The notes under the pieces are model-generated. The model did not search any database and had not been told where the DNA came from. It saw nothing but the letters and a program-made list of their open reading frames with translations. From NCBI RefSeq assembly GCF_008001035.1, contig NZ_CP042856.1:2294001-2358000 (forward strand): a stretch of 64,000 nucleotides of DNA. The letters run 5' to 3'. The stretch is from Salinibacterium sp. dk2585. Its GTDB lineage: Bacteria; Actinomycetota; Actinomycetes; Actinomycetales; Microbacteriaceae. A program made the position numbers and the translations under genes. Positions 1 through 7,894 of this stretch are shown piece by piece (the first letter of the stretch is position 1; each line of letters opens with the position of its first letter).

Positions 1-665
1 AGCAGCACCTGACCCCGGCCGAGATCCTCAGCCTCGGCGCGAGCCCCTACGCATCAACGAAGGAGCTCTTCGCCGACGCCATGGCGGCGACCCTCGACGC
101 GACCATCGGCCAGACGACGGATGCTTCAGCCCTCCCCTGGCGCCGTGCCGACTTCGAGGCACTCCGAGACCGCGCCTCCGCCGGCATCGTCGACGGGCTC
201 TTCACCACGGTCTCGCTCGTCGCCAGGTCGCTCGCCTCGGCGCGCACCGCCGAGAAGGCCATCAAGGCAGCGACGAGCATGGCGCTCATCGCGCCGCTCA
301 CCGACGCCCGCGAGCAGCTCGGCGCCCTCGTGCACCCAGGGTTCGTCGGCCTCGCCGGGGTGGAGCGACTCCGTCGCATCCCGCTGTACCTCGATGGCAT
401 CACGCACCGGGTCGGCCGCCTCGCCGAGAACCTGGGCCGCGACCGCGTGTGGATGGCCGAGGTGCAGAAGGCCACCGAGCTGTATCTGAAGGCCGGCGGG
501 CCACTCCCGCTGACGCGTGAAGTGGTCGACGACCCGGAGCGGGCGCACCTCGTGCAGGTGCGCTGGATGCTTGAGGAACTGCGCATCAGCCTCTTCGCGC
601 AACACCTCGGCACGACCGGACCGGTCTCGGTGCAGCGGGTGCAGAAGGCACTCGCGACACGCTGA
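1..665 (+). CDS. hrpA: ATP-dependent RNA helicase HrpA, C-terminal part (partial)
   Basis: This is the 3' end of a gene that begins before the window; the frame is open from base 3 and ends in TGA at 663-665. About 220 residues are visible. They match the C-terminal DUF3418 region of HrpA-type DEAH-box RNA helicases, recognisable from the segment RRIPLYLDGITHR followed by RLAENLGRDR. The helicase core lies upstream and cannot be checked. HrpA is a cytoplasmic RNA helicase; in E. coli it acts on stalled ribosomes and in fimbrial mRNA processing. The gene faces nrdB and ends at a shared terminator hairpin. The family call is firm; the integrity of the whole gene is unknown. Confidence 0.85.
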   Translation, partial: QHLTPAEILSLGASPYASTKELFADAMAATLDATIGQTTDASALPWRRADFEALRDRASAGIVDGLFTTVSLVARSLASARTAEKAIKAATSMALIAPLTDAREQLGALVHPGFVGLAGVERLRRIPLYLDGITHRVGRLAENLGRDRVWMAEVQKATELYLKAGGPLPLTREVVDDPERAHLVQVRWMLEELRISLFAQHLGTTGPVSVQRVQKALATR

Positions 666-710
666 GCCGCACTGTCGGTCCCAGCCGCCGATGCCGGGCA
701 CGCAACGCAG

Positions 711-740
711 AAGGCGCGCCCCGTGATCGGGACGCGCCTT
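711..740. terminator. Bidirectional terminator between hrpA and nrdB
   Basis: An inverted repeat with 8-bp arms (AAGGCGCG / CGCGCCTT) lies between two converging genes, 45 bases after the hrpA stop and 23 bases before the nrdB stop. AA/TT pairs close the stem on both sides, so it can serve both strands. Confidence 0.65.
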
Positions 741-763
741 CCTCGCGGGTAAGCGGGATTTGG

Positions 764-1759
764 TTATTTCGCGGCTGACGCCGTGGTCTTGGCGTTGACC
801 TCGTAGGAGGTGTTGGTCGACTCGAAGAAGTTGACCAGCTCGAGCGTGTCGTTCGCGGTCGCCATCCACTTGGCCGGGTTGGAAACCTTGTAGTGCGCCT
901 CGAATCCGAGCTCCTCGAGGCGCCGGTCTGCGAGGTACTTGACGTACTGGTTGATGTAGTTGGCGTTGAGGCCCAGGATGCCACCGGGGAGCAGGTCGTG
1001 GTTGTACTGCTCCTCCAGCTCGACCGCGTCGAGGATCATCTGGCGGATCTCCTCGGCGAACTCGGGCGTCTGCAGCTCGGGGTTCTCCTCCAGCACCGTG
1101 AGGATGAGGTTGATGCCGAACTTGAGGTGCAGGCTCTCGTCGCGCACGATCCAGTCCATGAGGGAGCCGAAGTTGCGCAGCAGGTTCCGCTGGCGGAACG
1201 ACAGCGCCACCATGAAGCCCGAGTAGAACCAGATGCCCTCAAGCACGACGTTGTAGGCAACGAGGTTGCGCACGAAGTCCTGCTTGCCCTCGAGCGTGTT
1301 GATGTCGAGGGTCTCCTCGGTCATACGACGGAGGAACTTGACCTGGAACTCTTCCTTCTTGGCCATCGACGGGATGTCGACGTGCGCCGCGTAGGCCTCT
1401 TCCCTGTTGATGGGGAAGGTCTCGAGCACGTACTCGAACGACATGCAGTGGTTGGCCTCCTCCCACATCTGCTTGGCGAGGTAGAGGTGCGCCTCGGCCG
1501 AGTTGACGTAGGGGTAGACACCGAAGGCGAGCGCCTTGTTGACGAGCAGCTCGTTGGGGTTGAAGTAGCTCATGAGGAACGTCACGGCGTGACGCTCTTC
1601 ATCCGTCATCTTCTTGAAGTCTGCGATGTCTTCGCCGAGCTGGATCTCATTGGGGAACCAGGTGTTGGCAACCGCCTGGTCGTAGAGGTCCATGGCCCAC
1701 TGGTACTTGATCGGCTTGAGCAGGAGTGCTTCCTGGATGCCGGTGCCGAGAATGCCCAT
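764..1759 (-). CDS. nrdB: Ribonucleoside-diphosphate reductase small subunit, class Ic-like (Phe at the radical site)
   Basis: 331 residues, ATG start. This is the ferritin-like R2 subunit that makes the thiyl radical in NrdA for dNTP synthesis. The six metal ligands can be placed as E70, E101, H104, E174, E208 and H211. Their spacings (31, 3, 70, 34, 3) are those of Chlamydia trachomatis R2 (E89, E120, H123, E193, E227, H230). The residue four after H104, the tyrosyl-radical position in class Ia/Ib, is F108 (motif NHCMSFEY), and the first ligand is Glu rather than Asp. Both are hallmarks of the class Ic Mn(IV)/Fe(III) enzyme, so a Mn/Fe cofactor is inferred. It is the last gene of the nrdA - micro-ORF - nrdB operon. 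Confidence 0.93.
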   Translation of the reverse strand: MGILGTGIQEALLLKPIKYQWAMDLYDQAVANTWFPNEIQLGEDIADFKKMTDEERHAVTFLMSYFNPNELLVNKALAFGVYPYVNSAEAHLYLAKQMWEEANHCMSFEYVLETFPINREEAYAAHVDIPSMAKKEEFQVKFLRRMTEETLDINTLEGKQDFVRNLVAYNVVLEGIWFYSGFMVALSFRQRNLLRNFGSLMDWIVRDESLHLKFGINLILTVLEENPELQTPEFAEEIRQMILDAVELEEQYNHDLLPGGILGLNANYINQYVKYLADRRLEELGFEAHYKVSNPAKWMATANDTLELVNFFESTNTSYEVNAKTTASAAK

Positions 1760-1800
1760 TCGTTACTTCATCTTCTTTCTGGTGTGTGCGAGAGCCGGGC

Positions 1801-1824
1801 CCACCGAGACGTCTGCCCCGGTGG
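1801..1824. other. Small hairpin in the spacer before nrdB
   Basis: CCACCG and CGGTGG form 6-bp arms around a GC-rich loop that itself contains the palindrome AGACGTCT. It lies in the 89-base spacer between the micro-ORF stop and the nrdB start. It could stabilise an mRNA end or tune NrdB:NrdA stoichiometry. Chance is not excluded. Confidence 0.3.
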
Positions 1825-1848
1825 CCGCGGCCGGCTACGCGGTGTGTC

Positions 1849-1923
1849 CTACTGGCAGCTGTCGCACTGCAGGTCGTCCATGGGATCGACCGGCACGGAG
1901 TAGTCGTCGATGCTTGCGCTCAT
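1849..1923 (-). CDS. 24-residue micro-ORF ending in a CxxC redox tail (split NrdA C-terminus?)
   Basis: An ATG at 1921-1923 opens a 24-codon frame 17 bases after the nrdA stop and before nrdB. An AAAGG ribosome site lies about 7 bases upstream of the ATG. The peptide begins MSASIDDYSVPVD and ends DLQCDSCQ. Class I NrdA subunits normally end in a flexible tail with two redox cysteines (CxxC or CxxxxC) that re-reduces the active site; proteobacterial NrdAs often end CEACQ and class Ib enzymes in a CxSC motif. The NrdA encoded here has no cysteine in its tail, so this peptide may supply the shuttle in trans. A -1 ribosomal frameshift near the nrdA end would also fuse it to NrdA, since this frame stays open back to 2214. 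It is easily missed because of its length. The function is inferred. Confidence 0.7.
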   Translation of the reverse strand: MSASIDDYSVPVDPMDDLQCDSCQ

Positions 1924-1940
1924 GGTGTGGCCTTTCACGA

Positions 1941-4472
1941 TCACGCACCTTCCTTCGGGGCGACGCTGCCGAAGCCGCGGCGGGCGGGTGCCGAGACGGC
2001 GGGAGCTGCTGCCGGGGCGGCACTCACCGCGGTCTGCTCCTCTGCGGGCGTCGCGGAGGAGGGCACGGATGCCGCTGCCGAGCTGGCCGCGCCGAAGCCG
2101 CGCTTCGCTCCGCCCGAGATCTCCGCCGTCTTGTTGACCTTGACGGTGGACTGCTCGGCCTGGTGACGGGGCTTCATGTGCAGGTAGTAGGTCGTCTTGA
2201 CGCCGCGCTCCCATGCCCCGTAGTAGATGTCCATCATCTCGCCGAGGTCACGAGTCTCGAGGTACATGTTGCGGCTGATGGCCTGGTCGATCCACTTCTG
2301 GGCACGCGCCGCGACCTCGAGGAAGGCGTAGGGCGAGAGCTGGAAGCTCGTCTTGTAGACCTCCTTGAGGTGGTCCGGGATCGACGCCACCCGCGAGATG
2401 TCACCCTGGCTGCGCAGGATGTCTTCGCGAACGCTCTCCCACATGCCGAGCTTCTGCAGGTCGGCGACGAGGTTGCGGTTGACCTCGAGGAACTTGCCGT
2501 TCGAGGTTGAGCGGCTGAAGATCTGCGAGAACTGCGGGTCGAGGCCGGGCGTCGTGCCGGCGACGAGGCCGATGGATGCCGTCGGTGCGATCGCCATGAG
2601 CGTCGCGTTGCGCATGCCGCCCTTGACCTTCTCCCGCATCGCGTCCCAGTCGAGGCGCGTCTTGCGGTTGACCTTGATCTCGACGCCGCGGTCCTGCTCC
2701 GTGAGCGCGATCGAGTCGATCGGCACGAGCCCCTGCGACCAGCGCGAACCCTCGAAGTTCGTGTAGGAGCCGCGAACCTTGGCGAGCTCGGCGCTCTCAT
2801 CGATCGCCGCGTAGGAGACGTGCTCCATGATCTCGTCGATCAACTCGTAGGCCTCTTCGCTCTCGTAGGAGAAGCCGTGCTTCTCGACGATGTCGGTGAA
2901 GCCCATGACGCCGAGACCGACGGCACGGTTCTGCTGGTTGGAGAAATCCGCCTCCTTGACCGAGGAGCGCGTGATGTCGATGAGGTTGTCGAGCTGGCGC
3001 ACCGCAATGCGGGCGCTCTCGTCGATCTTCTTGTAGTCCATGCTGACCTTGCCGGTCACGGGATCCACGAGAAGGTGGCGGCTGAGGTTTATCGATGCCA
3101 GGTTGCAGACGGAGACGTTGTCTTCGTCCTGCGGCAGCGTGATCTCGGTGCAGAGGTTCGAGAGGTGGATCGTGCCCGTGTTGTTGTTGAGGGCACGGTT
3201 GTTGATCGTGTCCTTCCAGGTGAGCCACGGGTGGCTCGAGCCCTGCAGGGAGACGAGGATCGCCTTGAACTGCTCGCGGGCCTTGATGACCTTGTGCATC
3301 CGCAGCTCGCCGTTCTTGGCCATCTCGATGTACTCGTTGTAGCGAGCCGAGAAGGCGGCACCGTAGAGCTCGTTGAGGTCGGCGACCTCGAGCGGGTCGA
3401 AGAGGTACCAGTCCTCGTCGTTCTGCACGCGCTTCATGAACTCGTCGCTGATCCACACGGCCGTGTTGGCGGTGCGGGTGCGACGGTAGGGGTCACCGGA
3501 GTTCTGGCGAAGGTCGATGAACTCGGGGAAGTCCATGTGCCAGTTCTCCATGTAGAAGCAGAGGGCGCCGAACTTCTTGCCGCCACGGCTCACGGCACGC
3601 AGGATCGAGTCGATCGTGTGCATGAACGGGATGGGGCCCGTCGAGGTCGTGTTGTTGGAGCGGATGGGCGAACCCTGGGCGCGCAGCTTCGTGACCGAGA
3701 GGCCGATGCCGCCCGTGCCCTTCGTGAGCCACATGACATCGCGCGTCGTCTTGGCGATGTGCTCCATGTCGTCCTGCATCTCCATGACGAAGCAGTTCGC
3801 GAGCTGGGGGTAGATCGTGCCCGCGTTGACGAGCGTCGAGCCGGCGGCGAGGTACTCGAGCTTCGACATCTTGTCGTAGAAGGCGATGGCGGTGGCGTTG
3901 GGGTCGGGCTCGTTGAGCGAGAGGCCCATCGCGATGCGCATCCAGAAGTACTGGGGAACCTCGAGGGCGTCGCCGTTGCGGCCCTTGATGCCGTAGCGGT
4001 TGTTGAGCGTGACGACACCGATGTACTTGAGCAGCCCGTCGTGCGTGGGGTCGAGGGCGGCGGCCAGCTGGTCGAGGTCGAAGAGCTCGACGAGTCGCGG
4101 GTCGAGGAGGCCTTCCTCGACGCCGCGGCGGATGTTGGGGCCAAAGTGCTCGACGTGCAGGCGGCGGAGGTCGTCGTCGTTCTCGTAGTCGCCGAGCACG
4201 CGCTTGTAGATGGTCTTGAGCAGGAGGCGCGCCGCGACGGTGTCAAAGGCGGGGTCGTCCTTGACGTTCTGCAGGGCCACCTGGATGACGGCCTCATCGA
4301 GCTGCTGCGTCGTGATGCCGTCGAAGAGTGTCAGTTCAAGCTCGCTCGCGATCTGGGTCACCCACGTGATGTTCTCGTCGAGGCCCTTGCTGGCCTCTTC
4401 GATCGCGAGGTTGATCTTGTTCGCATCGTATGGCTCGCGTGTGCCGTCGCGCTTGACTACGGTGATTCCCAC
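1941..4472 (-). CDS. nrdA: Ribonucleoside-diphosphate reductase large subunit NrdA (cysteine-free tail)
   Basis: 843 residues, GTG start at 4470-4472 preceded by AAAGGGG. It reduces ribonucleoside diphosphates to deoxy forms together with NrdB. An N-terminal ATP-cone (about residues 1-90, starting VVKRDGTREPYDANK) predicts allosteric activity control. The barrel carries the active-site set: Cys in LANCFVMEM, NLCTE (Asn, Cys and Glu), the partner Cys in VSVCNL, and the Tyr pair in TTYYLH. The roughly 80 residues after that pair contain no cysteine. They are Ala/Pro/Ser-rich with two RGFG motifs (AKRGFG and ARRGFG). The usual C-terminal CxxC is therefore missing and is found in the next ORF, 17 bases downstream. 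Regulation is probably by NrdR through the two upstream boxes. Confidence 0.95.
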   Translation of the reverse strand: MGITVVKRDGTREPYDANKINLAIEEASKGLDENITWVTQIASELELTLFDGITTQQLDEAVIQVALQNVKDDPAFDTVAARLLLKTIYKRVLGDYENDDDLRRLHVEHFGPNIRRGVEEGLLDPRLVELFDLDQLAAALDPTHDGLLKYIGVVTLNNRYGIKGRNGDALEVPQYFWMRIAMGLSLNEPDPNATAIAFYDKMSKLEYLAAGSTLVNAGTIYPQLANCFVMEMQDDMEHIAKTTRDVMWLTKGTGGIGLSVTKLRAQGSPIRSNNTTSTGPIPFMHTIDSILRAVSRGGKKFGALCFYMENWHMDFPEFIDLRQNSGDPYRRTRTANTAVWISDEFMKRVQNDEDWYLFDPLEVADLNELYGAAFSARYNEYIEMAKNGELRMHKVIKAREQFKAILVSLQGSSHPWLTWKDTINNRALNNNTGTIHLSNLCTEITLPQDEDNVSVCNLASINLSRHLLVDPVTGKVSMDYKKIDESARIAVRQLDNLIDITRSSVKEADFSNQQNRAVGLGVMGFTDIVEKHGFSYESEEAYELIDEIMEHVSYAAIDESAELAKVRGSYTNFEGSRWSQGLVPIDSIALTEQDRGVEIKVNRKTRLDWDAMREKVKGGMRNATLMAIAPTASIGLVAGTTPGLDPQFSQIFSRSTSNGKFLEVNRNLVADLQKLGMWESVREDILRSQGDISRVASIPDHLKEVYKTSFQLSPYAFLEVAARAQKWIDQAISRNMYLETRDLGEMMDIYYGAWERGVKTTYYLHMKPRHQAEQSTVKVNKTAEISGGAKRGFGAASSAAASVPSSATPAEEQTAVSAAPAAAPAVSAPARRGFGSVAPKEGA

Positions 4473-4503
4473 TCTTTTTCCCCTTTGTGCCGATTCAGCG
4501 TTC

Positions 4504-4553
4504 GACCACTATATAGCGGGGTGTGCCCGAGAACATATCCCTATATCTAGTGG
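4504..4553. promoter_or_regulatory. Two NrdR boxes upstream of nrdA
   Basis: Two AT-rich near-palindromes stand out in GC-rich DNA: CACTATATAG (core 4507-4516) and CTATATCTAG (core 4541-4550). Both resemble the NrdR consensus acaCwATATaTwGtgt. Their cores lie about 32-34 bp apart, close to three helical turns, as is usual for the paired sites at nrd promoters. They lie 30-80 bases upstream of the nrdA start, so NrdR repression of the nrd operon is expected. The repressor gene is not in the window. Confidence 0.8.
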
Positions 4554-4692
4554 GCGTGTCATCCACAGATGTGCATAACTTCGCCGAGTTCTGCACAGCC
4601 TGTGCAGTAATCCTGCAGGCAACCACCGACATCCGAATCCGCCCCATGCTGGACCGTGAAACGCCACCCTCGGGGGCTAGACTCGTGCTCTT

Positions 4693-5895
4693 GTGAAGCG
4701 CTACATCGACCTGCTGAAGACCCGCGGCGTGGGGCGCCTCATGGGGTCACAGCTGGTCGCTCGCTTCCCCGGCGGGATGCTCTCGCTCGCCTTCCTCCTG
4801 CACGTGGAGCAGGTGCACGACTCCTACGGCGCGGCCGGCCTCGTGCTCGCGGCGACGAGCATCGGGCAGGCCATCGCCGGGCCCGTCACCACCCGATGGA
4901 TGGGGGTCTGGGGCATGCGGCCCGTCATCGTGCTGACGGCATCCGTCTGCGCCGCCGCTGTGGCGACGATCGCGCTCGTCGAGATGTCGGTCGCGCTCTA
5001 CATGCTCGTCGGCTTCATCGCGGGCATCTCGAACCCGCCCATCCAACCGGCCGTGCGCACGATCTACCCCAAGCTCGTACCCGCGAAGCAGCTCACCCCC
5101 CTCTTCTCGCTCGATGCCTCGGCGCAGGAGATCATCTGGGTCGTCGGCCCGGTCGTCACCACCTTCGTCGCGACCCAGGTGGGCACGAGGCAGGCGATCC
5201 TACTCGCCCTCGTGTTCCTCATCGTGGGCACAGCGTGGTTCGTCGCAGCGCGCGAACTCAGCCAGGTGCGCATCCCCCGGGCCCGCAGGCGCATGGGCGC
5301 CGTGCTGGGCCGGCCGACCGTGCTGCTCGCCACGGGCCTCGGCTTCCTCCTCGTCGGCGCCTGTGCCGCGATCGAGGCCGGAGTCGTCGCGACCTTCGGC
5401 CACGGCGACGCGAGCGCCGGCATCGCCCTCGCGATCTTCTCTGTCGGCTCGCTCGCGGGCGGCTTGACGTTCGGTCACCGGCAGATCGATCCGTGGGCGC
5501 TCGCCCGCCGCATGGGCATCGTCTTCGTCGGCCTCGCGGCAGCCATGCTCATCCTGGAACTGTGGTGGATCTCCATCGCCCTCTTCATCGCGGGAGTTGG
5601 CATCGCGCCCGCCCTCGCCGCGATGTTCACGATCACCTCGGCGAGCGTCAAATTCAGCGAGACCGCCGAGGCCTACGGATGGATTGGCACCGGCCAGCTG
5701 ATCGGCGCCGCGATCGGCTCGGCCCTCGCCGGCTTCATGATCGACGGCTTCGACGCGGTGGGCGCCTACTGGGTGGCGGCGGTATTCGCGTTCCTGGGGG
5801 TCATCGTCGCCGTCTTCTTCCGCGGCCCCGACCTGCGCGGCCGCGACGCGAGCCCCATCCCAGACACGGAGCCGGTGCTCACCCTCAAGGAGTGA
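4693..5895 (+). CDS. Major facilitator superfamily transporter
   Basis: 400 residues, GTG start. The protein is strongly hydrophobic, with about twelve membrane segments and a break near the middle that holds a basic loop (RIPRARRRMG). This is the layout of MFS permeases that act by proton exchange in the cytoplasmic membrane. The N-terminal half has GPVTTRWMG in the place of the conserved loop 2-3 motif. The substrate cannot be read from the sequence; drug or metabolite export is the usual role of this type. It is divergent from nrdA and ends 7 bases from the converging aldo/keto reductase gene. Confidence 0.85.
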   Translation: MKRYIDLLKTRGVGRLMGSQLVARFPGGMLSLAFLLHVEQVHDSYGAAGLVLAATSIGQAIAGPVTTRWMGVWGMRPVIVLTASVCAAAVATIALVEMSVALYMLVGFIAGISNPPIQPAVRTIYPKLVPAKQLTPLFSLDASAQEIIWVVGPVVTTFVATQVGTRQAILLALVFLIVGTAWFVAARELSQVRIPRARRRMGAVLGRPTVLLATGLGFLLVGACAAIEAGVVATFGHGDASAGIALAIFSVGSLAGGLTFGHRQIDPWALARRMGIVFVGLAAAMLILELWWISIALFIAGVGIAPALAAMFTITSASVKFSETAEAYGWIGTGQLIGAAIGSALAGFMIDGFDAVGAYWVAAVFAFLGVIVAVFFRGPDLRGRDASPIPDTEPVLTLKE

Positions 5896-5902
5896 GCCGC
5901 TC

Positions 5903-6901
5903 CTACCAGCGCGGGTGGACGGCGGCGCGGAAGTAGCGGTCGTAGATGTCTCGCACGCCCGCAGTGAAGCCCTCGCTGAGCTGCGGGAGTTCACCCGCGG
6001 CCGCGTTCGATTGCGCCTGCTCCGGGTTGCGCGCGCCAGGGATGACCGAGCTCACGCCGTCGAGCTGTGCGACCCACGCGAGGGCGACCTGCGCGGTCGA
6101 GTATCCGGATGCCGCAGGCTCCCCTGCGATCAAGGCCGCGAACTCCTGCGCCGCCGCGACGCCGGCCTCGAAGTCGACGCCCGAGAAGGTCTCTCCCACG
6201 TCGAAGGCCTCGCCGCCGCGGTTGAAGGTGCGGTGGTCGTTCTCGGCGAAGGTCGTCTCGGTCGTGTAGCGACCGCTCAGGAGGCCGGATGCGAGGGGCA
6301 CGCGAGCGATGATGCCGACGCCGGCCTCCTTGGCCGCGGGCAAGACGGCGTCGAGGGGCTTGAGGCGGAAGGCGTTGAGGATGATCTGCACCGAGGCCGT
6401 GCCGGGACGCGCGATCGCGGCGAGCGCCTCATCGACGGTCTCGACACTGACGCCATAGTTCGCGATCGCACCCTCCTCGACGAGGGTGTCGAGCGCGTCG
6501 TAGACGGCGTCGTTCGAGAACACGGGCGTTGGCGGGCAGTGCAGCTGCACGAGGTCGAGCGTGTCGACGCCGAGATTGCGGCGCGAGCGATCGGTCCACT
6601 CGCGGAACTTGCCGAGCGTGAAGTTGGCGGGATCCTGCTCCTCGCGCCGTCCCATCTTGGTCGCCACCGTGATGTCGATCGACGGGTTGTCGGCGAGGTA
6701 ACGGCCGATGATGCTCTCGCTGCGGCCGTCACCGTAGACGTCGGCGGTGTCGAAGAAGGTGACGCCGGACTGCACGGCCGCGTCGAGGACGGCCGTGGCA
6801 TCCGCTTCACTGACGTCACCCCAGTCCGCGCCGAGCTGCCAGGTTCCGAGGCCGATGACTGAGACGGTGCGACCAGTGCGGCCGAGGGTACGAGTGTGCA
6901 T
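5903..6901 (-). CDS. Aldo/keto reductase
   Basis: 332 residues, ATG start. A cytoplasmic NADPH-dependent TIM-barrel oxidoreductase. The catalytic tetrad is present: D51 and Y56 in FFDTADVYGDG, K82 in VATKMG and H121 in VQLHCPP. It starts with the typical strand RTLGRTGRTVSVIGLGTWQLG, and a late IPGARNPEQ segment fits the cofactor phosphate-binding site. The pattern resembles the YajO/AKR11-13 type enzymes that reduce aldehydes, but the substrate is not predictable. An alpha/beta hydrolase gene lies just upstream on the same strand (gap of about 10 bases) and may share its transcript. Confidence 0.92.
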   Translation of the reverse strand: MHTRTLGRTGRTVSVIGLGTWQLGADWGDVSEADATAVLDAAVQSGVTFFDTADVYGDGRSESIIGRYLADNPSIDITVATKMGRREEQDPANFTLGKFREWTDRSRRNLGVDTLDLVQLHCPPTPVFSNDAVYDALDTLVEEGAIANYGVSVETVDEALAAIARPGTASVQIILNAFRLKPLDAVLPAAKEAGVGIIARVPLASGLLSGRYTTETTFAENDHRTFNRGGEAFDVGETFSGVDFEAGVAAAQEFAALIAGEPAASGYSTAQVALAWVAQLDGVSSVIPGARNPEQAQSNAAAGELPQLSEGFTAGVRDIYDRYFRAAVHPRW

Positions 6902-6910
6902 CCCTCGACG

Positions 6911-7795
6911 CTACCCCGCGTCGGTGTCCGCAGGTGGTTCGGAATGCTGCGGGTCGCGGCGCTCCGCGGCATCCGTGTCCTGCTGCTCGCCCCGGATGGC
7001 TGCCGCAATCTCCCGGGCGAGCCTGCGCCGCACGATGTGGTCGTTGAGGTCGACCCGGCGCACCGTGACATTGCGCATGTTCTTGAGCAGCTTCATGCTG
7101 CCGGGAATGATGAACTGGTCGAGTGCGCCGTAGATGATTTCGACCGGCACCCTGATGGCGGCGATATCGGTAAGGGTGGTCTGCGATTCGATGCACCGTT
7201 GGAGCGAGAGCACGAAGGCGCGCCAGTTTCGCTCCGTAATCTCGAATGAGTCGCGGATGGGCATGAGCCGGGCGACGACGGCGGCCCGCTTGATCGTGAA
7301 CTCCTTGTGGCTGCGGAGGTACTCGTAGACGCGCAGGTAGGCGCCCACGGCGGCGCGGTCGATCGGGTCCGCGATCTCCTGCGGCGATAGATAGACCGGG
7401 GGGCTCACGAGCACGACCTTCGTGATGCGGTCGCGCGTGACCCGGGCGAATCGCGACACGATCAAGGCGCCGAGGGAGTGGCCGACGATCGTGTACTCGT
7501 CCCGGATGCGCAGGCGCTTTATGGTGCGCTGGAGCCACTTGACATGCTCCTCGATGGTGTATTCGGCGTTCGCGGGGGTCGGCGACTCTCCGTGCCCCAG
7601 GATGTCGATCGAGATGACACGGTGGTCTCGCTCCAAGAGCGGCACGAGGTTCTGGAACGTCACCGACGACGACGCGATTCCGTGCACCAGGATGACGACG
7701 GGCCCCTCCCCCACATCGCCCGCGACATGAAGCACCGGCCGCGGGGCGAGACCGACGGTTGCCAATGCGGTGCGGATGCTGCTGCCGAAGGTCAT
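6911..7795 (-). CDS. Alpha/beta-fold hydrolase
   Basis: About 294 residues from the ATG at 7793-7795; a GTG at 7819 would add eight residues and has an AGG about 9 bases before it, so the start is uncertain. The fold markers are an oxyanion strand VILVHGIASSS, the nucleophile elbow GHSLG and a late Asp in IIYGALDQFI. The catalytic His is probably in DLNDHIV. Such serine hydrolases cleave esters or related bonds; the substrate is unknown. The C-terminus ends in a charged tail (RGEQQDTDAAERRD). It is followed closely by the aldo/keto reductase gene. Confidence 0.88.
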   Translation of the reverse strand: MTFGSSIRTALATVGLAPRPVLHVAGDVGEGPVVILVHGIASSSVTFQNLVPLLERDHRVISIDILGHGESPTPANAEYTIEEHVKWLQRTIKRLRIRDEYTIVGHSLGALIVSRFARVTRDRITKVVLVSPPVYLSPQEIADPIDRAAVGAYLRVYEYLRSHKEFTIKRAAVVARLMPIRDSFEITERNWRAFVLSLQRCIESQTTLTDIAAIRVPVEIIYGALDQFIIPGSMKLLKNMRNVTVRRVDLNDHIVRRRLAREIAAAIRGEQQDTDAAERRDPQHSEPPADTDAG

Positions 7796-7894
7796 GATGC
7801 AGAGTATGTCAGCGGGCACCGAGTCGCGCCTGACGCTCGGATCGTTGCAAACGTTGGGTGGTGCTGTAGTTCACCCCACCCATAGCCTGAGCCC

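Noticed and set aside
1849-2214. A 121-codon frame that runs through the end of nrdA into the CxxC micro-ORF
   Set aside because: Its upstream part is the nrdA sequence read in another frame and looks random; only the last 24 codons have a ribosome site and a meaningful motif. A -1 frameshift is kept as an alternative, but no classical slippery heptamer was seen.
2820-4550. A 576-codon open frame opposite nrdA
   Set aside because: It mirrors the nrdA codons in high-GC DNA, shows no family features, and nrdA is certain.
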